Counted from the first letter of the stretch, positions 1 to 7,582 are shown. The stretch: 32,017 nucleotides of DNA from an uncultured Chitinophagaceae bacterium (GCA_903870685.1 CAIQDX010000135.1:1-32017); one strand, 5' to 3'. Numbers and translations: made by a program. Notes: generated by a model from the letters alone, not told the origin.

Positions 1-123
1 AGTATTGAAAAAGGAAAACTGGCAGATGTAATTGCTGTTGATGGCGATCCTGTGAAAGACATAAAAGTAATGGGTAATGTAAAATTTGTAATGAAAGCAG
101 GTGCAATAATTAAGAATGATTAA
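1..123 (+). CDS. Amidohydrolase, C-terminal fragment (5' end outside window)
   Basis: The first 40 codons read open in frame 1 and end at TAA (121-123). The fragment contains [18 protein letters not shown] and then a short strand ending [11 protein letters not shown]. This is the typical last segment of imidazolonepropionase-like amidohydrolases, where the composite beta-sandwich domain is completed after the TIM barrel. It closely resembles the end of the complete amidohydrolase at 28231-29523 (FADIIAVKGDPTKDIKLL, then VMKDGIIYK), so the two are probably paralogues. No catalytic residues lie in the visible part, so substrate cannot be judged. Confidence 0.75.
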   Translation, partial: SIEKGKLADVIAVDGDPVKDIKVMGNVKFVMKAGAIIKND

Positions 124-154
124 TTTTTTGTAGCTAGCTTTAGTATTTCAATGA

Positions 155-280
155 AGCTATTGTTGCGTCGCACTCTTCAACTTAGGAAAGCTATTAGCTT
201 CGAGCTGTGAGCGTTTGCTCGAAGCTCATGGCTCGCTGCTCACAGCTAAGAAAGTACAAGAGTGCGACGCAACAGCAGCT
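155..280. repeat. Long intergenic inverted repeat (REP/MITE-like)
   Basis: The arms TGTTGCGTCGCACTCTT (161-177) and its perfect reverse complement (258-274) enclose nested smaller palindromes: AGCTGTGAGC (203-212) with GCTCACAGCT (238-247), and GCTTCGAGC (197-205) with GCTCGAAGC (217-225). With a two-base mismatch the outer arms extend to 155 and 280. A 16-of-17 match to the right arm lies at 4380-4396, upstream of rlmN, so this is a dispersed element. It is richer in G+C than the surrounding DNA. There is no ORF in it. Confidence 0.75.
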
Positions 281-306
281 AAATTTTTATTCGATTGCTT
301 GCTACA

Positions 307-349
307 AAAAATAAATGGTCTGACCGTCCCGGTCTGACCATTTATTTTT
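307..349. terminator. Bidirectional Rho-independent terminator
   Basis: A 14-bp perfect stem (307-320 with 336-349), one T-T mismatch, then GACC/GGTC around the loop GTCCC. The outer stem is A-rich on the left and T-rich on the right, giving a U-tract on either strand. It lies between the convergent amidohydrolase fragment and the RluA-type gene, whose stop codon is at 379, and so can serve both. Confidence 0.85.
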
Positions 350-378
350 CAGCGAAAATCATATTTAAATCTGCGATG

Positions 379-1089
379 CTATCCTTTCCATTTTCTCAAC
401 TGCTGCAACAAAGCTCGCAAATCCTTTGGTGGCTCGGCTTCCAATAAAAACGTTTCGTTGGTGAGTGTAAATTTTAATTTCCACGAATGCAATGCTAATC
501 TCGATAAAATAGCTCTTTCTTCTTCGGCTGATTTCGAAAGTTTAAATCTTTTTTTAATGGAAGAAAGTAACACGGGTTTGCCATCGCCATAAATATCATC
601 GCAAACAATGCTGTGACCAATATGTTTCATGTGCACACGAATTTGATGTGTGCGACCTGTATGAATTTGAAATTGCATCCACGAATACAAACGAAAATTT
701 TCTAATACTTCATAATCGGTTACAGAATTTTTTCCTTTTTCATGTGTGATCATGATGCTTTGTTTTCCGGGATGCTCCATGATGGGCATGTCAACAGTTC
801 CTTTTGGTGTAATTAAATTTCCAAACACCAAACCGAGATAAAATTTTTCTACATCTCTTCCTTCAAATAATTGTGATAGTTGTTTATGTGCAGTTTCATT
901 CTTTGCAAAAACAATTACACCGCTGGTATCTTTATCTAATCGATGCACTGTAAAAATTGCGCCGTACTTTTCTTTCAAAATATCTTTCAAAGAAATTTCT
1001 TTACCGAAACGATCAGGAATAGAAAATAATCCTGATGGTTTATTAACAGCAACAAACTGTTCGTTCTCGAAAATAATATCCAATTTCAT
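379..1089 (-). CDS. RluA-family RNA pseudouridine synthase
   Basis: This 236-residue protein should isomerise specific uridines in rRNA or tRNA to pseudouridine in the cytoplasm. The family signature HRLDKDTSG is at residues 49-57 with catalytic Asp52, and the C-terminal GRTHQIRVHMKHIGH block is present. There is no N-terminal S4 RNA-binding domain, so it belongs with the short RluA/TruC-like members rather than RluC/RluD. The ATG at 1087-1089 gives a start immediately before the usual IIFENEQFVAVNKPSG opening. The target nucleotide cannot be read from sequence. It follows rluB on the same strand across a repeat-containing gap, and a terminator lies just downstream at 307-349. Confidence 0.9.
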   Translation of the reverse strand: MKLDIIFENEQFVAVNKPSGLFSIPDRFGKEISLKDILKEKYGAIFTVHRLDKDTSGVIVFAKNETAHKQLSQLFEGRDVEKFYLGLVFGNLITPKGTVDMPIMEHPGKQSIMITHEKGKNSVTDYEVLENFRLYSWMQFQIHTGRTHQIRVHMKHIGHSIVCDDIYGDGKPVLLSSIKKRFKLSKSAEEERAILSRLALHSWKLKFTLTNETFLLEAEPPKDLRALLQQLRKWKG

Positions 1090-1145
1090 TTTTTACAGAA
1101 AGTATTTAAATCATTGTTTAATGAAATTAAAAATTAAAGATTGAT

Positions 1146-1213
1146 TGTCACACTGAGCCTGTCGAAGTGTTTTCAACGTTTGATAATTTGGCTTCGACAA
1201 GCTCAGCCTGACA
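1146..1213. repeat. Imperfect palindromic intergenic repeat (REP-like)
   Basis: The arms 1146-1167 (TGTCACACTGAGCCTGTCGAAG) and 1192-1213 (its near reverse complement, with three mismatches over 22 bases) are separated by 24 bases between the rluB stop and the RluA-type gene start. The core CTTCGACAAGCTCAGCCTGACA resembles a palindromic sequence I recall as very common between genes in many Bacteroidota genomes. It could fold in the transcript between the two pseudouridine synthase genes. It has no T-run, so it is not a standard terminator. Confidence 0.75.
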
Positions 1214-1255
1214 AACGTTTTTTTATAATCTAATTTCTAATTAATGTAATTTTTG

Positions 1256-2311
1256 TTAAGCGTTCTTCTTGGTTCTTGTAAAACTTTGATTCATGTATTT
1301 TAATAAACGCACTTCTTTTTCTTGCAGCATTCTCCATTTGCCTCGATCAACATTTTTCTTGGTAAGATTGGCAAACATAACCCTGTCGAGATTTCTAACA
1401 TCATAACCTAAGTGTTCGAAAATTCTTCTTACAATTCTGTTTCTGCCGCTGTGAATCTCAATGCCCACAACGCTTTTATCTTTATCATCGGCATAACCCA
1501 AATGATCGGCTTTTACAAAACCATCTTCTAAAGTCACGCCGGTTAATATAGCTTCGAAATCTTTTTTAGTAACAGGTTTATCAACTCTTACTTCATAGAT
1601 TTTCTTTACTTGAAAAGATGGATGTGTCAATTGTTGCGCTAATTCACCATCATTGGTTAATAATAAAACACCAGTTGTATTTCTATCCAATCTTCCAACA
1701 GGATAGACTCTTTCTTTTGTTGCACCTTTAATTAATTCCAAAACAGTTTTTCTTCCTTCAGGATCTTTTGAAGTAGTGATATAATCTTTTGGTTTGTTTA
1801 ATAAAATGTAAACAAGATTGCGTTGCAGAAAAATTTTCTTGCCTTTTACTTTTACATCTTCGTTGCCGCGAACTTTATAACCGGGTTCAAAAATTTTATC
1901 GCCGTTAACGGTAACGTTGCCAAGTTTAATGATATCGGCAGCTTCCCTTCTTCCACAAATTCCGCAATATGCCAAAAATTTATTTAAAGGCATTAAGGGC
2001 GTGTTCTCATTTATTTCAACGGGTTCGAATGAATCCTGAACAGGAATATCTTTTTGATTTGAAACAGGAGCAAATGATTTCTTTTCGGGGAATTTATTTC
2101 TGGTATCTCTGGTATCTTTTTTTAAAAATCTTTTTTCTTCAGGTTTATCAGAAACAATTCCTCTTTTTTTATCTAACTTTTTTCTTCTTAATTCTTCGCC
2201 AAGCGCTCTGGATGCGGCTTTGGCTTTACGTTTATCCTGACGGATAGCTTCTTTCTTTTTAGCACCTTTAAATTCGGGCTTGATAAATTTCTCGAATGGT
2301 TTATTACTCAT
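1256..2311 (-). CDS. rluB: RsuA/RluB-type 23S rRNA pseudouridine synthase
   Basis: The longest reading starts with TTG at 2335; I prefer the ATG at 2311, giving 351 residues. Residues 1 to about 100 are a highly basic, disordered-looking Lys/Arg-rich tail. An S4 RNA-binding domain follows (about 107-154, containing LNKFLAYCGICGRREA), then the RsuA/RluB catalytic domain with YPVGRLDRNTTG (catalytic Asp209) and ELAQQLTHPS. The order S4 plus RsuA catalytic fold indicates RluB, which modifies helix 89 of 23S rRNA near the peptidyl transferase centre; RluE/RluF-like alternatives are less likely. The basic tail is long compared with the enterobacterial enzyme and probably contacts RNA. A possible -7 box, TATCTTCG on the minus strand, lies at 2345-2352. 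Confidence 0.88.
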   Translation of the reverse strand: MSNKPFEKFIKPEFKGAKKKEAIRQDKRKAKAASRALGEELRRKKLDKKRGIVSDKPEEKRFLKKDTRDTRNKFPEKKSFAPVSNQKDIPVQDSFEPVEINENTPLMPLNKFLAYCGICGRREAADIIKLGNVTVNGDKIFEPGYKVRGNEDVKVKGKKIFLQRNLVYILLNKPKDYITTSKDPEGRKTVLELIKGATKERVYPVGRLDRNTTGVLLLTNDGELAQQLTHPSFQVKKIYEVRVDKPVTKKDFEAILTGVTLEDGFVKADHLGYADDKDKSVVGIEIHSGRNRIVRRIFEHLGYDVRNLDRVMFANLTKKNVDRGKWRMLQEKEVRLLKYMNQSFTRTKKNA

Positions 2312-2359
2312 GTTTTTTGATTTGCTGTTTTGCAACAGGTGCAGCGAAGATAAACTTTT

Positions 2360-2397
2360 AAAAATGAAACCCTTTCTCAGCCAAGAGAAAGGGTTTC
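2360..2397 (-). terminator. Rho-independent terminator after the LTxxQ-like gene
   Basis: A perfect 13-bp stem (2366-2378 with 2385-2397) with a 6-base loop. Read on the minus strand it is followed by ATTTTTAAAA. It lies just downstream of the stop codon at 2420 and upstream of rluB, so the exported-protein gene and rluB are probably separate transcription units. Confidence 0.85.
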
Positions 2398-2419
2398 GCA
2401 GATTGTTTTTATAGGAGAA

Positions 2420-3148
2420 TTATTTTGAAACAGGCGGGCGATTATTCATATTCCAACCACCTCTAAAATTTCCTCTGAAATTTTTTCTTAGACTATCTGC
2501 TTTTATTAATTGTTCGGGAGTTAAAATTGATTTTGCAATTTCTTTTCTTTCGTTATTTAATGATTGTATTTGTTCTCTTTTTTGTTCAGGTAATAAATTA
2601 TCATTTTCACGAATTGCTTTTCTTTTGCTTTGAATGGCGGCTTGATTTGTTTTGATCTTTGCAATTTGTTCTTCACTTAAATTCAAAGTCAACTTCATTC
2701 TTTCTAACATGCCCGCTTGTCTAACTTTTGCATTGATCTCTCTGTTTTTCATTTGTTGAGCGATCTGATTTTTTTGCTTATCGGTCAACAACGATTTTAT
2801 TTTTTCTTTTCTATCTTTCTTTAATGCAGCCAATTTTGTTTTGTATTCGCCCAAAGAAATTTTATCGTTCTTCTGCAAGTCTGCAAGTTGTTTGTGAAAA
2901 TCTTGATTGATTTCTTTTCCTTTTTTCATCTGGTCGGGAGTAACATGCAATCCTGCCAACATTCCCATTTTTCTTTTAAGTAATGGATGATTTTGTAAGA
3001 ACTGATTTTGCATTGGAGGTCTTTGCTGAAATTGACCATTATTCAAAGGCTTTTTTAAATTACCAGCATTATTATTTTGTGGTGGTTGAGCATTTAGAAA
3101 ACAAACACATGCAAAAATGCATGAGCTTAATAGTATTAACTTTTTCAT
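2420..3148 (-). CDS. Exported Spy/LTxxQ-like helical protein, function unknown
   Basis: The ORF can be extended to a TTG at 3169, but the ATG at 3148 gives a compact signal peptide (MKKLILLSS to LNAQ, about 20 residues) and 242 residues in total. The mature part is Gln/Asn-rich at its start, then almost wholly helical and strongly basic. It repeats a pattern resembling the LTxxQ motif of the Spy/CpxP periplasmic family: LTDKQKNQI, LSEEQIAKI, LPEQKREQI and LTPEQLIKA. This suggests a periplasmic helical-hairpin protein, possibly a chaperone or envelope-stress factor, but only by analogy. It stands alone between rlmN and rluB with its own terminator. High pI and low complexity mean the family assignment could be superficial. 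Confidence 0.7.
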   Translation of the reverse strand: MKKLILLSSCIFACVCFLNAQPPQNNNAGNLKKPLNNGQFQQRPPMQNQFLQNHPLLKRKMGMLAGLHVTPDQMKKGKEINQDFHKQLADLQKNDKISLGEYKTKLAALKKDRKEKIKSLLTDKQKNQIAQQMKNREINAKVRQAGMLERMKLTLNLSEEQIAKIKTNQAAIQSKRKAIRENDNLLPEQKREQIQSLNNERKEIAKSILTPEQLIKADSLRKNFRGNFRGGWNMNNRPPVSK

Positions 3149-3281
3149 TGAGGGTGTTTTAGTTTGCAATTCTGACTTTGAGCTATCTAATTAGTTTAAA
3201 ATTAATCCTGTATTGGATATAAATAGAAGACTTTATAGGTAGAACTAAAAAAACTATCGGCGATTATCTAATTTTTTCAAA

Positions 3282-4322
3282 CTATTTTTTGTTGGCTAAT
3301 TGTCCGCAGGCTGCATCAATATCTTTACCACGACTGCGACGTAGTCTTGCATTAACTCTATTCTTTTCCAAGTAGCTCATAAAATTTTGAATACTTTCTT
3401 CATCTGGTTTTGTGAATTGAAAAGCATCAATTGGATTATACTCGATGATGTTAACCAGATCGGCAGGAACTTGTCGGTAGATCTTTACTAATTCTTCTGC
3501 ATCTTTCATTGAGTCATTAAAATTTTTCAATAAAATATACTCGAATGTTATTTCGTTTCCGGTTGCTTTATAAAAATAATTTAGTGCTTCGATCAATGCT
3601 GCAATATTATTTGTTTCATTGATGGGCATTATCTCATCTCTTTTTTTATCGTTGGCAGCATGAAGTGATACTGCCAATTTAAAACGCACTTTATCGTCGC
3701 CTAATTTTTTTATTTGTTTTGCAACACCTGCAGTTGAAACAGTAATTCTTTTCGGACTCATGAACAATCCATCTTCGGCAGTAATTTTTTCAATTGCTTT
3801 TAAAACGTTGTTGTAATTAAGTAATGGCTCTCCCATTCCCATGAAAACAATATTGCTTAATTTTTTTTCGAAGATCTTTTCGCTTTGCTGATTTATTAAA
3901 ACTACTTCGTCGTAGATCTCATCGAAATTCAAATTTCTTTTTCTGTCCATATAACCGGTTGCACAAAACTTACAACTTAAACTGCAACCGATCTGCGAAC
4001 TAACGCAAGCTGTTTTTCTTTCTTCGGTTGGAATTAAAACACCTTCGATAGCATGACCATCAAAAGTTTTGAATCTGCTTTTAACCGTACCGTCATCACT
4101 TGTTTGAACAGCATCAACTTTTAATGAAGGAAAAGAAAATTCTGTGGAAAGTTTATTGCGTAGGTCTTTGCTTAAATTGGTCATGTCGTCAAAACTTAAT
4201 GCATGTTTTTGCCACAACCATTCGTAAACCTGTTTTACACGAAATTTTTTTTCGCCAATGGTTTCGAAATAACTTTCTAATTGCGCCAATGAAAGGTCAC
4301 GAATATTTGTAAGTGTCGACAT
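3282..4322 (-). CDS. rlmN: Dual-specificity RNA methyltransferase RlmN (23S rRNA A2503 / tRNA A37)
   Basis: This radical-SAM enzyme of 346 residues methylates C2 of A2503 in 23S rRNA and A37 in some tRNAs. The 4Fe-4S motif CSLSCKFC gives Cys113, Cys117 and Cys120. Cys106 in ACVSS is conserved in the family, and the methyl-carrying Cys339 lies in the C-terminal AACGQL. SAM-binding MGMGEPLLN and the helical N-terminal domain (LRNKLS) are present. The frame stays open upstream to a GTG at 4427, but that stretch crosses a dispersed repeat and a good -7 box, so ATG at 4322 is the real start. The length matches the family. A TACTTTTG box ends only four bases before this ATG. Confidence 0.95.
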   Translation of the reverse strand: MSTLTNIRDLSLAQLESYFETIGEKKFRVKQVYEWLWQKHALSFDDMTNLSKDLRNKLSTEFSFPSLKVDAVQTSDDGTVKSRFKTFDGHAIEGVLIPTEERKTACVSSQIGCSLSCKFCATGYMDRKRNLNFDEIYDEVVLINQQSEKIFEKKLSNIVFMGMGEPLLNYNNVLKAIEKITAEDGLFMSPKRITVSTAGVAKQIKKLGDDKVRFKLAVSLHAANDKKRDEIMPINETNNIAALIEALNYFYKATGNEITFEYILLKNFNDSMKDAEELVKIYRQVPADLVNIIEYNPIDAFQFTKPDEESIQNFMSYLEKNRVNARLRRSRGKDIDAACGQLANKK

Positions 4323-4326
4323 GCCG

Positions 4327-4334
4327 CAAAAGTA
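4327..4334 (-). promoter_or_regulatory. -7 promoter box for rlmN
   Basis: TACTTTTG on the minus strand matches the Bacteroidota -7 consensus TAnnTTTG exactly. Only four bases (CGGC) separate it from the rlmN ATG, implying a leaderless or nearly leaderless mRNA. No clear TTG is visible at the -33 position. Confidence 0.55.
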
Positions 4335-4379
4335 ATGTTTTACTGATAAGTGATTTGCTGCCATGAAAAAAGAACGTTG

Positions 4380-4396
4380 AAGGGTGCGACGCAACA
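4380..4396 (+). repeat. Solo arm of the dispersed GTGCGACGCAACA repeat
   Basis: AAGGGTGCGACGCAACA matches 258-274 with one mismatch (G for A). It sits about 55 bases upstream of the rlmN start, in the divergent spacer with the gene at 4520. No matching partner arm is seen nearby. Confidence 0.6.
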
Positions 4397-4466
4397 GGCG
4401 ATGCCATGAAATACAAATGACAGTCACATAAATATTTTTGCGACAAACTGAAACAATAATTTAGTA

Positions 4467-4495
4467 TTGCTGTTCTAAAAAATTTTCTATCTTCA
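4467..4495 (+). promoter_or_regulatory. Candidate promoter for the tandem-repeat exported protein
   Basis: TTG at 4467-4469 and TATCTTCA at 4488-4495 (six of eight to TAnnTTTG positions) are 18 bases apart, close to the Bacteroidota -33/-7 spacing. The ATG is at 4520. Confidence 0.4.
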
Positions 4496-4519
4496 AACTC
4501 TCACATAAAATATTGCAGT

Positions 4520-5176
4520 ATGAAAAAAATGTTCTTTTCTTTTTTGATGATTGGTTTTTTTGTTATTGCTAATGCGCAGGACGCATCGTTGCAACAATAT
4601 ACAGGCAAGTATAGATTTCCTGATGGAAGTGTTGTTACTGAAATTGCCGTTACGATTGAAGGTGGTGTATTAACGTCAAGTACTTCGGCCGGAAATTCTG
4701 TTTTGGAAAGAGTTAATGCCGATACTTTTTCGGTTGTTTCTTTTCAGGGAACTGCAGTTTTTAAAAGAGATGCGAATAAAAAAATTATTGGAGTAGTAAT
4801 TGATGCAATGGGTTATCATTTAGAAGGAATAAAGGATGTTGAACAAGATGTAAGCTTGCAACAATTTACAGGTAAATATAAATTTCCTGATGGAAGTGTT
4901 GTAACAGAAATAACTGTTACGATTGAAGGTGGTGTGTTGACTTCGAATTCTTCGGCCGGGACTTCTGTTTTAGAAAAAGCAGGAACTGATACTTTTACGA
5001 TTGTATCATTTCAGGGAACTGCAGTTTTTAAACGTGATGCAAATAATAAAATTACAGGAGTTGTTGTTGATGCCATGGGTTATCATTTAGAAGGAACAAA
5101 AGATAATTCAACATCATTTTTGTTTACAAAACCAGATGCGTTAAAAATAAAATTGAATGAATTCGCAGTGCGATGA
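4520..5176 (+). CDS. Exported protein with two tandem DUF3471-like repeats
   Basis: 218 residues. A signal peptide (MKKMFFSFLM to ANAQ, about 20 residues) is followed by two copies of an 84-residue unit, residues 23-106 and 112-195, identical at 68 of 84 positions by my count. Each unit runs from SLQQ(Y/F)TGKY through FPDGSVVTEI, VSFQGTAVFKRDAN and DAMGYHLEG. The pattern of a short beta-rich unit with an FKRD segment resembles the DUF3471-type domain often found at the end of Bacteroidota serine hydrolases, but here no enzyme domain is attached. A 23-residue tail ends the protein. It is probably a periplasmic or surface beta-sandwich or lipocalin-like protein. Ligand and role are unknown. It has its own promoter and terminator. 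Confidence 0.75.
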   Translation: MKKMFFSFLMIGFFVIANAQDASLQQYTGKYRFPDGSVVTEIAVTIEGGVLTSSTSAGNSVLERVNADTFSVVSFQGTAVFKRDANKKIIGVVIDAMGYHLEGIKDVEQDVSLQQFTGKYKFPDGSVVTEITVTIEGGVLTSNSSAGTSVLEKAGTDTFTIVSFQGTAVFKRDANNKITGVVVDAMGYHLEGTKDNSTSFLFTKPDALKIKLNEFAVR

Positions 5177-5201
5177 ATTTTAAAAATTATTTTTTACTTA
5201 T

Positions 5202-5240
5202 AAATTCCTTACTGCCAATAATGGTGTAGGGAATTTTTTT
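5202..5240 (+). terminator. Rho-independent terminator
   Basis: An 11-bp stem (5202-5212 with 5226-5236, one G-U pair), loop 5213-5225, and a run of T ending at 5240. It ends the rightward gene at 4520-5176 and faces the convergent lipoprotein gene. Confidence 0.75.
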
Positions 5241-5248
5241 TGGAAGGA

Positions 5249-5662
5249 CTATTTATAATACGTTTCGTCTAAATAAAATAAACCATCTTCATTTTTCCAG
5301 TACCAAAATTTTTTCTTGTAAACACAATAAATACCCCGTAATGATTTTAAAGTATAAATCGCAGGAACATACAAAATCCTTGGTGGCACTGTGTGATAGC
5401 GATATGTAAGATTGGCTAATTGAGTTGGTGTAAAGGATCTTGCAGATTTTGAATAATCGGTTTTTATGCTTCCGTCTGTTGGGAGCTTGCTTTGCGGTGT
5501 TAATATTTTTCCATAACCATCAATAACTATCATTGCTGTTGGCGTTGATACAACAGTTGGTGCTGATGGTGCAGATGGTATTATAGACGAAGGATGTATT
5601 TTTTTGCTACAAGCAACAAAAAATATAATACAAGTAAGTGCCAAATACAACGTTTTTGTCAT
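5249..5662 (-). CDS. Small lipoprotein of unknown function
   Basis: 137 residues. The N-terminus is a lipoprotein signal with the lipobox FVAC and Cys18 followed by SKK. A Ser/Pro/Thr-rich linker (about 20-50) leads to a folded-looking segment containing VIDGYGKILTP and a C-terminus rich in Tyr, Trp and Lys (KKKFWYWKNEDGLFYLDE). I do not recognise a family. It follows hisS by 50 bases on the same strand and could be co-transcribed. The stop is TAG at 5249-5251, close to the terminator of the convergent gene. Confidence 0.7.
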   Translation of the reverse strand: MTKTLYLALTCIIFFVACSKKIHPSSIIPSAPSAPTVVSTPTAMIVIDGYGKILTPQSKLPTDGSIKTDYSKSARSFTPTQLANLTYRYHTVPPRILYVPAIYTLKSLRGIYCVYKKKFWYWKNEDGLFYLDETYYK

Positions 5663-5712
5663 GCGGTTCTAATTGCATGAGCATTGTCTAATACTGTGCC
5701 AGAAACTATTTG

Positions 5713-7068
5713 CTAAAATTCGAAGGAAAGTAATTGTTCGTTGGTGAGTGTTTTTTGTTCGCCCGATTTTAAATTTTTTAGCACAACATTTTTTTCTTCT
5801 AATTCCTTGCTGCCAATAATAATGGCATAAGGAATTTGTTTTTTATCGGCCCACTTAAATTGTTTATCAAATTTTGCCAGCTCGTGAAACATTTCGCAGC
5901 GAATATTTTTTGCACGTAATTGTTGCATTAAATCAAATACAGCACGGCTTTCGGCTTCGCCCAAATTAAAAAATAAAACTTGTGTGGCTGTTTGAACTTC
6001 AACAGGAAATAATTTTAATTCTTCCATCACATCATAAATTCTGTCAACACCAAAACTAATACCAACACCGGGGATATTTGGAACATCGAATGTGCTGGTA
6101 AGATCATCATATCGTCCGCCACCACCAATACTTCCCATTTGAACATTGTTTGCTTTTACTTCGAAGATGATGCCGGTATAATAATTTAAACCACGAGCTA
6201 AAGTAAAATCGATGTTTAAGTTTTTAAGTTTTGTATAATTAATTAAGAACTCAATTTCATCGATACCTTTTTTTGCAGTTGCATTATCGCCAACCAAATT
6301 CTTTAATGCAATTAATTTTTCTTCATTATTACCATTGATAGAAAGGTATTTTTCAATAATTGAAATTTGATTTTCATTCAAACCTCTTTGCAATAATTCT
6401 TCTTTTACTTTTTCAATTCCGATCTTATCTAATTTATCAATGGCGATGGTTATGTCGATCATTTTATCGGCACCACCACATAATTCTGATAATGCTGCTA
6501 ATATTTTTCTGCTATTAATTTTTATTTCAACTTCAACTCCTAATTTTTCGAAAGCAGTTGCATAAATAGTTGCAAGTTCCACCTCATTAATCAAAGAATA
6601 ACTTCCAACAACATCGGCATCGCATTGATAAAACTCTCGGTACCGCCCACGTTGCGGACGATCTGCTCTCCACACCGGTTGAATTTGATAACGTTTAAAA
6701 GGAAAAGTTAATTGACCATGATTCATTGCGACATAGCGTGCAAATGGAATGGTAAGATCGTAACGCAATGCACGTTCGGTAATTCCTTTGGTGTTTTTTC
6801 CAACCAATACTTTTTCAAAATCATCTTTTATTTGTTGATGTTTTGAAACATTATCCAAACCATTATTTAAAATTTTGAAAATTAATTTATCTCCTTCATC
6901 ACCATACTTTCCCATCAATGTATCTAAGTTTTCCATGGCAGGAGTTTCCAAGGGCTGATAGCCATACAATTCAAACACAGAACGAATAGTATTAAAAATA
7001 AAATTTCGTTTGCGAACTGTTTCAGCATTAAAATCTCGGGTGCCTTGCGGTAAACTTGGTTTGGCCAT
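5713..7068 (-). CDS. hisS: Histidyl-tRNA synthetase
   Basis: 451 residues. This class II synthetase charges tRNA-His with histidine. The opening PSLPQGTRDF (residues 4-13) is typical. Motif 2 lies around 125-150 (FKRYQIQPVWRADRP to REFYQCDADV). The histidine-specific block ARGLNYYTG is at 291-299, and motif 3 is GGGGRYDDL to GVGISFGVDRI. The C-terminal anticodon-binding domain includes IPYAIIIGSKEL. Length is normal for the bacterial enzyme. It lies 19 bases downstream of the phosphatase gene and is probably co-transcribed with it. Confidence 0.97.
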   Translation of the reverse strand: MAKPSLPQGTRDFNAETVRKRNFIFNTIRSVFELYGYQPLETPAMENLDTLMGKYGDEGDKLIFKILNNGLDNVSKHQQIKDDFEKVLVGKNTKGITERALRYDLTIPFARYVAMNHGQLTFPFKRYQIQPVWRADRPQRGRYREFYQCDADVVGSYSLINEVELATIYATAFEKLGVEVEIKINSRKILAALSELCGGADKMIDITIAIDKLDKIGIEKVKEELLQRGLNENQISIIEKYLSINGNNEEKLIALKNLVGDNATAKKGIDEIEFLINYTKLKNLNIDFTLARGLNYYTGIIFEVKANNVQMGSIGGGGRYDDLTSTFDVPNIPGVGISFGVDRIYDVMEELKLFPVEVQTATQVLFFNLGEAESRAVFDLMQQLRAKNIRCEMFHELAKFDKQFKWADKKQIPYAIIIGSKELEEKNVVLKNLKSGEQKTLTNEQLLSFEF

Positions 7069-7087
7069 TTAATTATATAACGATCAA

Positions 7088-7570
7088 TTAAGCAGTTTTA
7101 TTTCTTTTTTGTTCTTCCGAATAATTAATGATGATATTATTACATGCTTCATCAAGTAATTTATAAACCCGATGATAACCTTCTTCGGTTCCATACCACG
7201 GATCGGGGACTTCTCTATTTTCGCAAGGATATAATTCATTCAGCAATAAATCAACTTTATTTTCATCCCATAGATCCTGACTCATCACTTTCACTTCTTC
7301 ATAATTATCTGAATCCATCACATAGATCTTATCGAAGTGAAGCATATCCAATTTATTAAACTGCCTTGCCTGTTGAAAAGAAATATCAACGCCATTTATT
7401 TTAGAAACTTTTTGAGATAAACGGTGGGGTGGTTCTCCAATATGATAATTACCCGTGCCGGCACTGTCAACTGTCCAACATAGACCAGCCTTTTTGATTT
7501 TGTTTCGTAGGATACCTTCAGCTAAAGGACTTCGGCAAATATTGCCGAGGCAAACCATTAAAATCTTCAT
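7088..7570 (-). CDS. Low-molecular-weight protein tyrosine phosphatase
   Basis: 160 residues. The N-terminal P-loop VCLGNICRS holds the C(X)5R motif, nucleophile Cys7 and Arg13, with the adjacent Cys12 seen in many LMW-PTPs. The general acid is Asp123 in VPDPWYG. The family dephosphorylates tyrosine-phosphorylated proteins, often kinases involved in polysaccharide export, or acts on phospho-arginine. No kinase or polysaccharide genes are nearby, so the physiological substrate is open. It is the first gene of a likely operon with hisS and has a promoter box almost touching its ATG. Confidence 0.93.
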   Translation of the reverse strand: MKILMVCLGNICRSPLAEGILRNKIKKAGLCWTVDSAGTGNYHIGEPPHRLSQKVSKINGVDISFQQARQFNKLDMLHFDKIYVMDSDNYEEVKVMSQDLWDENKVDLLLNELYPCENREVPDPWYGTEEGYHRVYKLLDEACNNIIINYSEEQKRNKTA

Positions 7571-7574
7571 ATAG

Positions 7575-7582
7575 CAAAAGTA
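7575..7582 (-). promoter_or_regulatory. -7 promoter box for the phosphatase-hisS unit
   Basis: TACTTTTG on the minus strand is a perfect TAnnTTTG box. It is separated by four bases (CTAT) from the ATG at 7570, so the mRNA should be leaderless or nearly so. Confidence 0.55.

Noticed and set aside
4323-4427. N-terminal extension of rlmN from a GTG at 4427.
   Set aside because: The extension reads through the dispersed repeat and the -7 box, is not like RlmN, and the ATG at 4322 gives the normal family length.
5202-5240. Resemblance of the intergenic sequence to part of hisS near 5800-5838 (both contain CTGCCAATAAT between AATTCCTT and GGAATT), suggesting a hisS fragment duplicate.
   Set aside because: The intergenic copy is explained as a terminator stem and loop with a T-run. 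The match is short and broken by an indel, and no reading frame continues. Chance is likely, though an alignment against other genomes would settle it.
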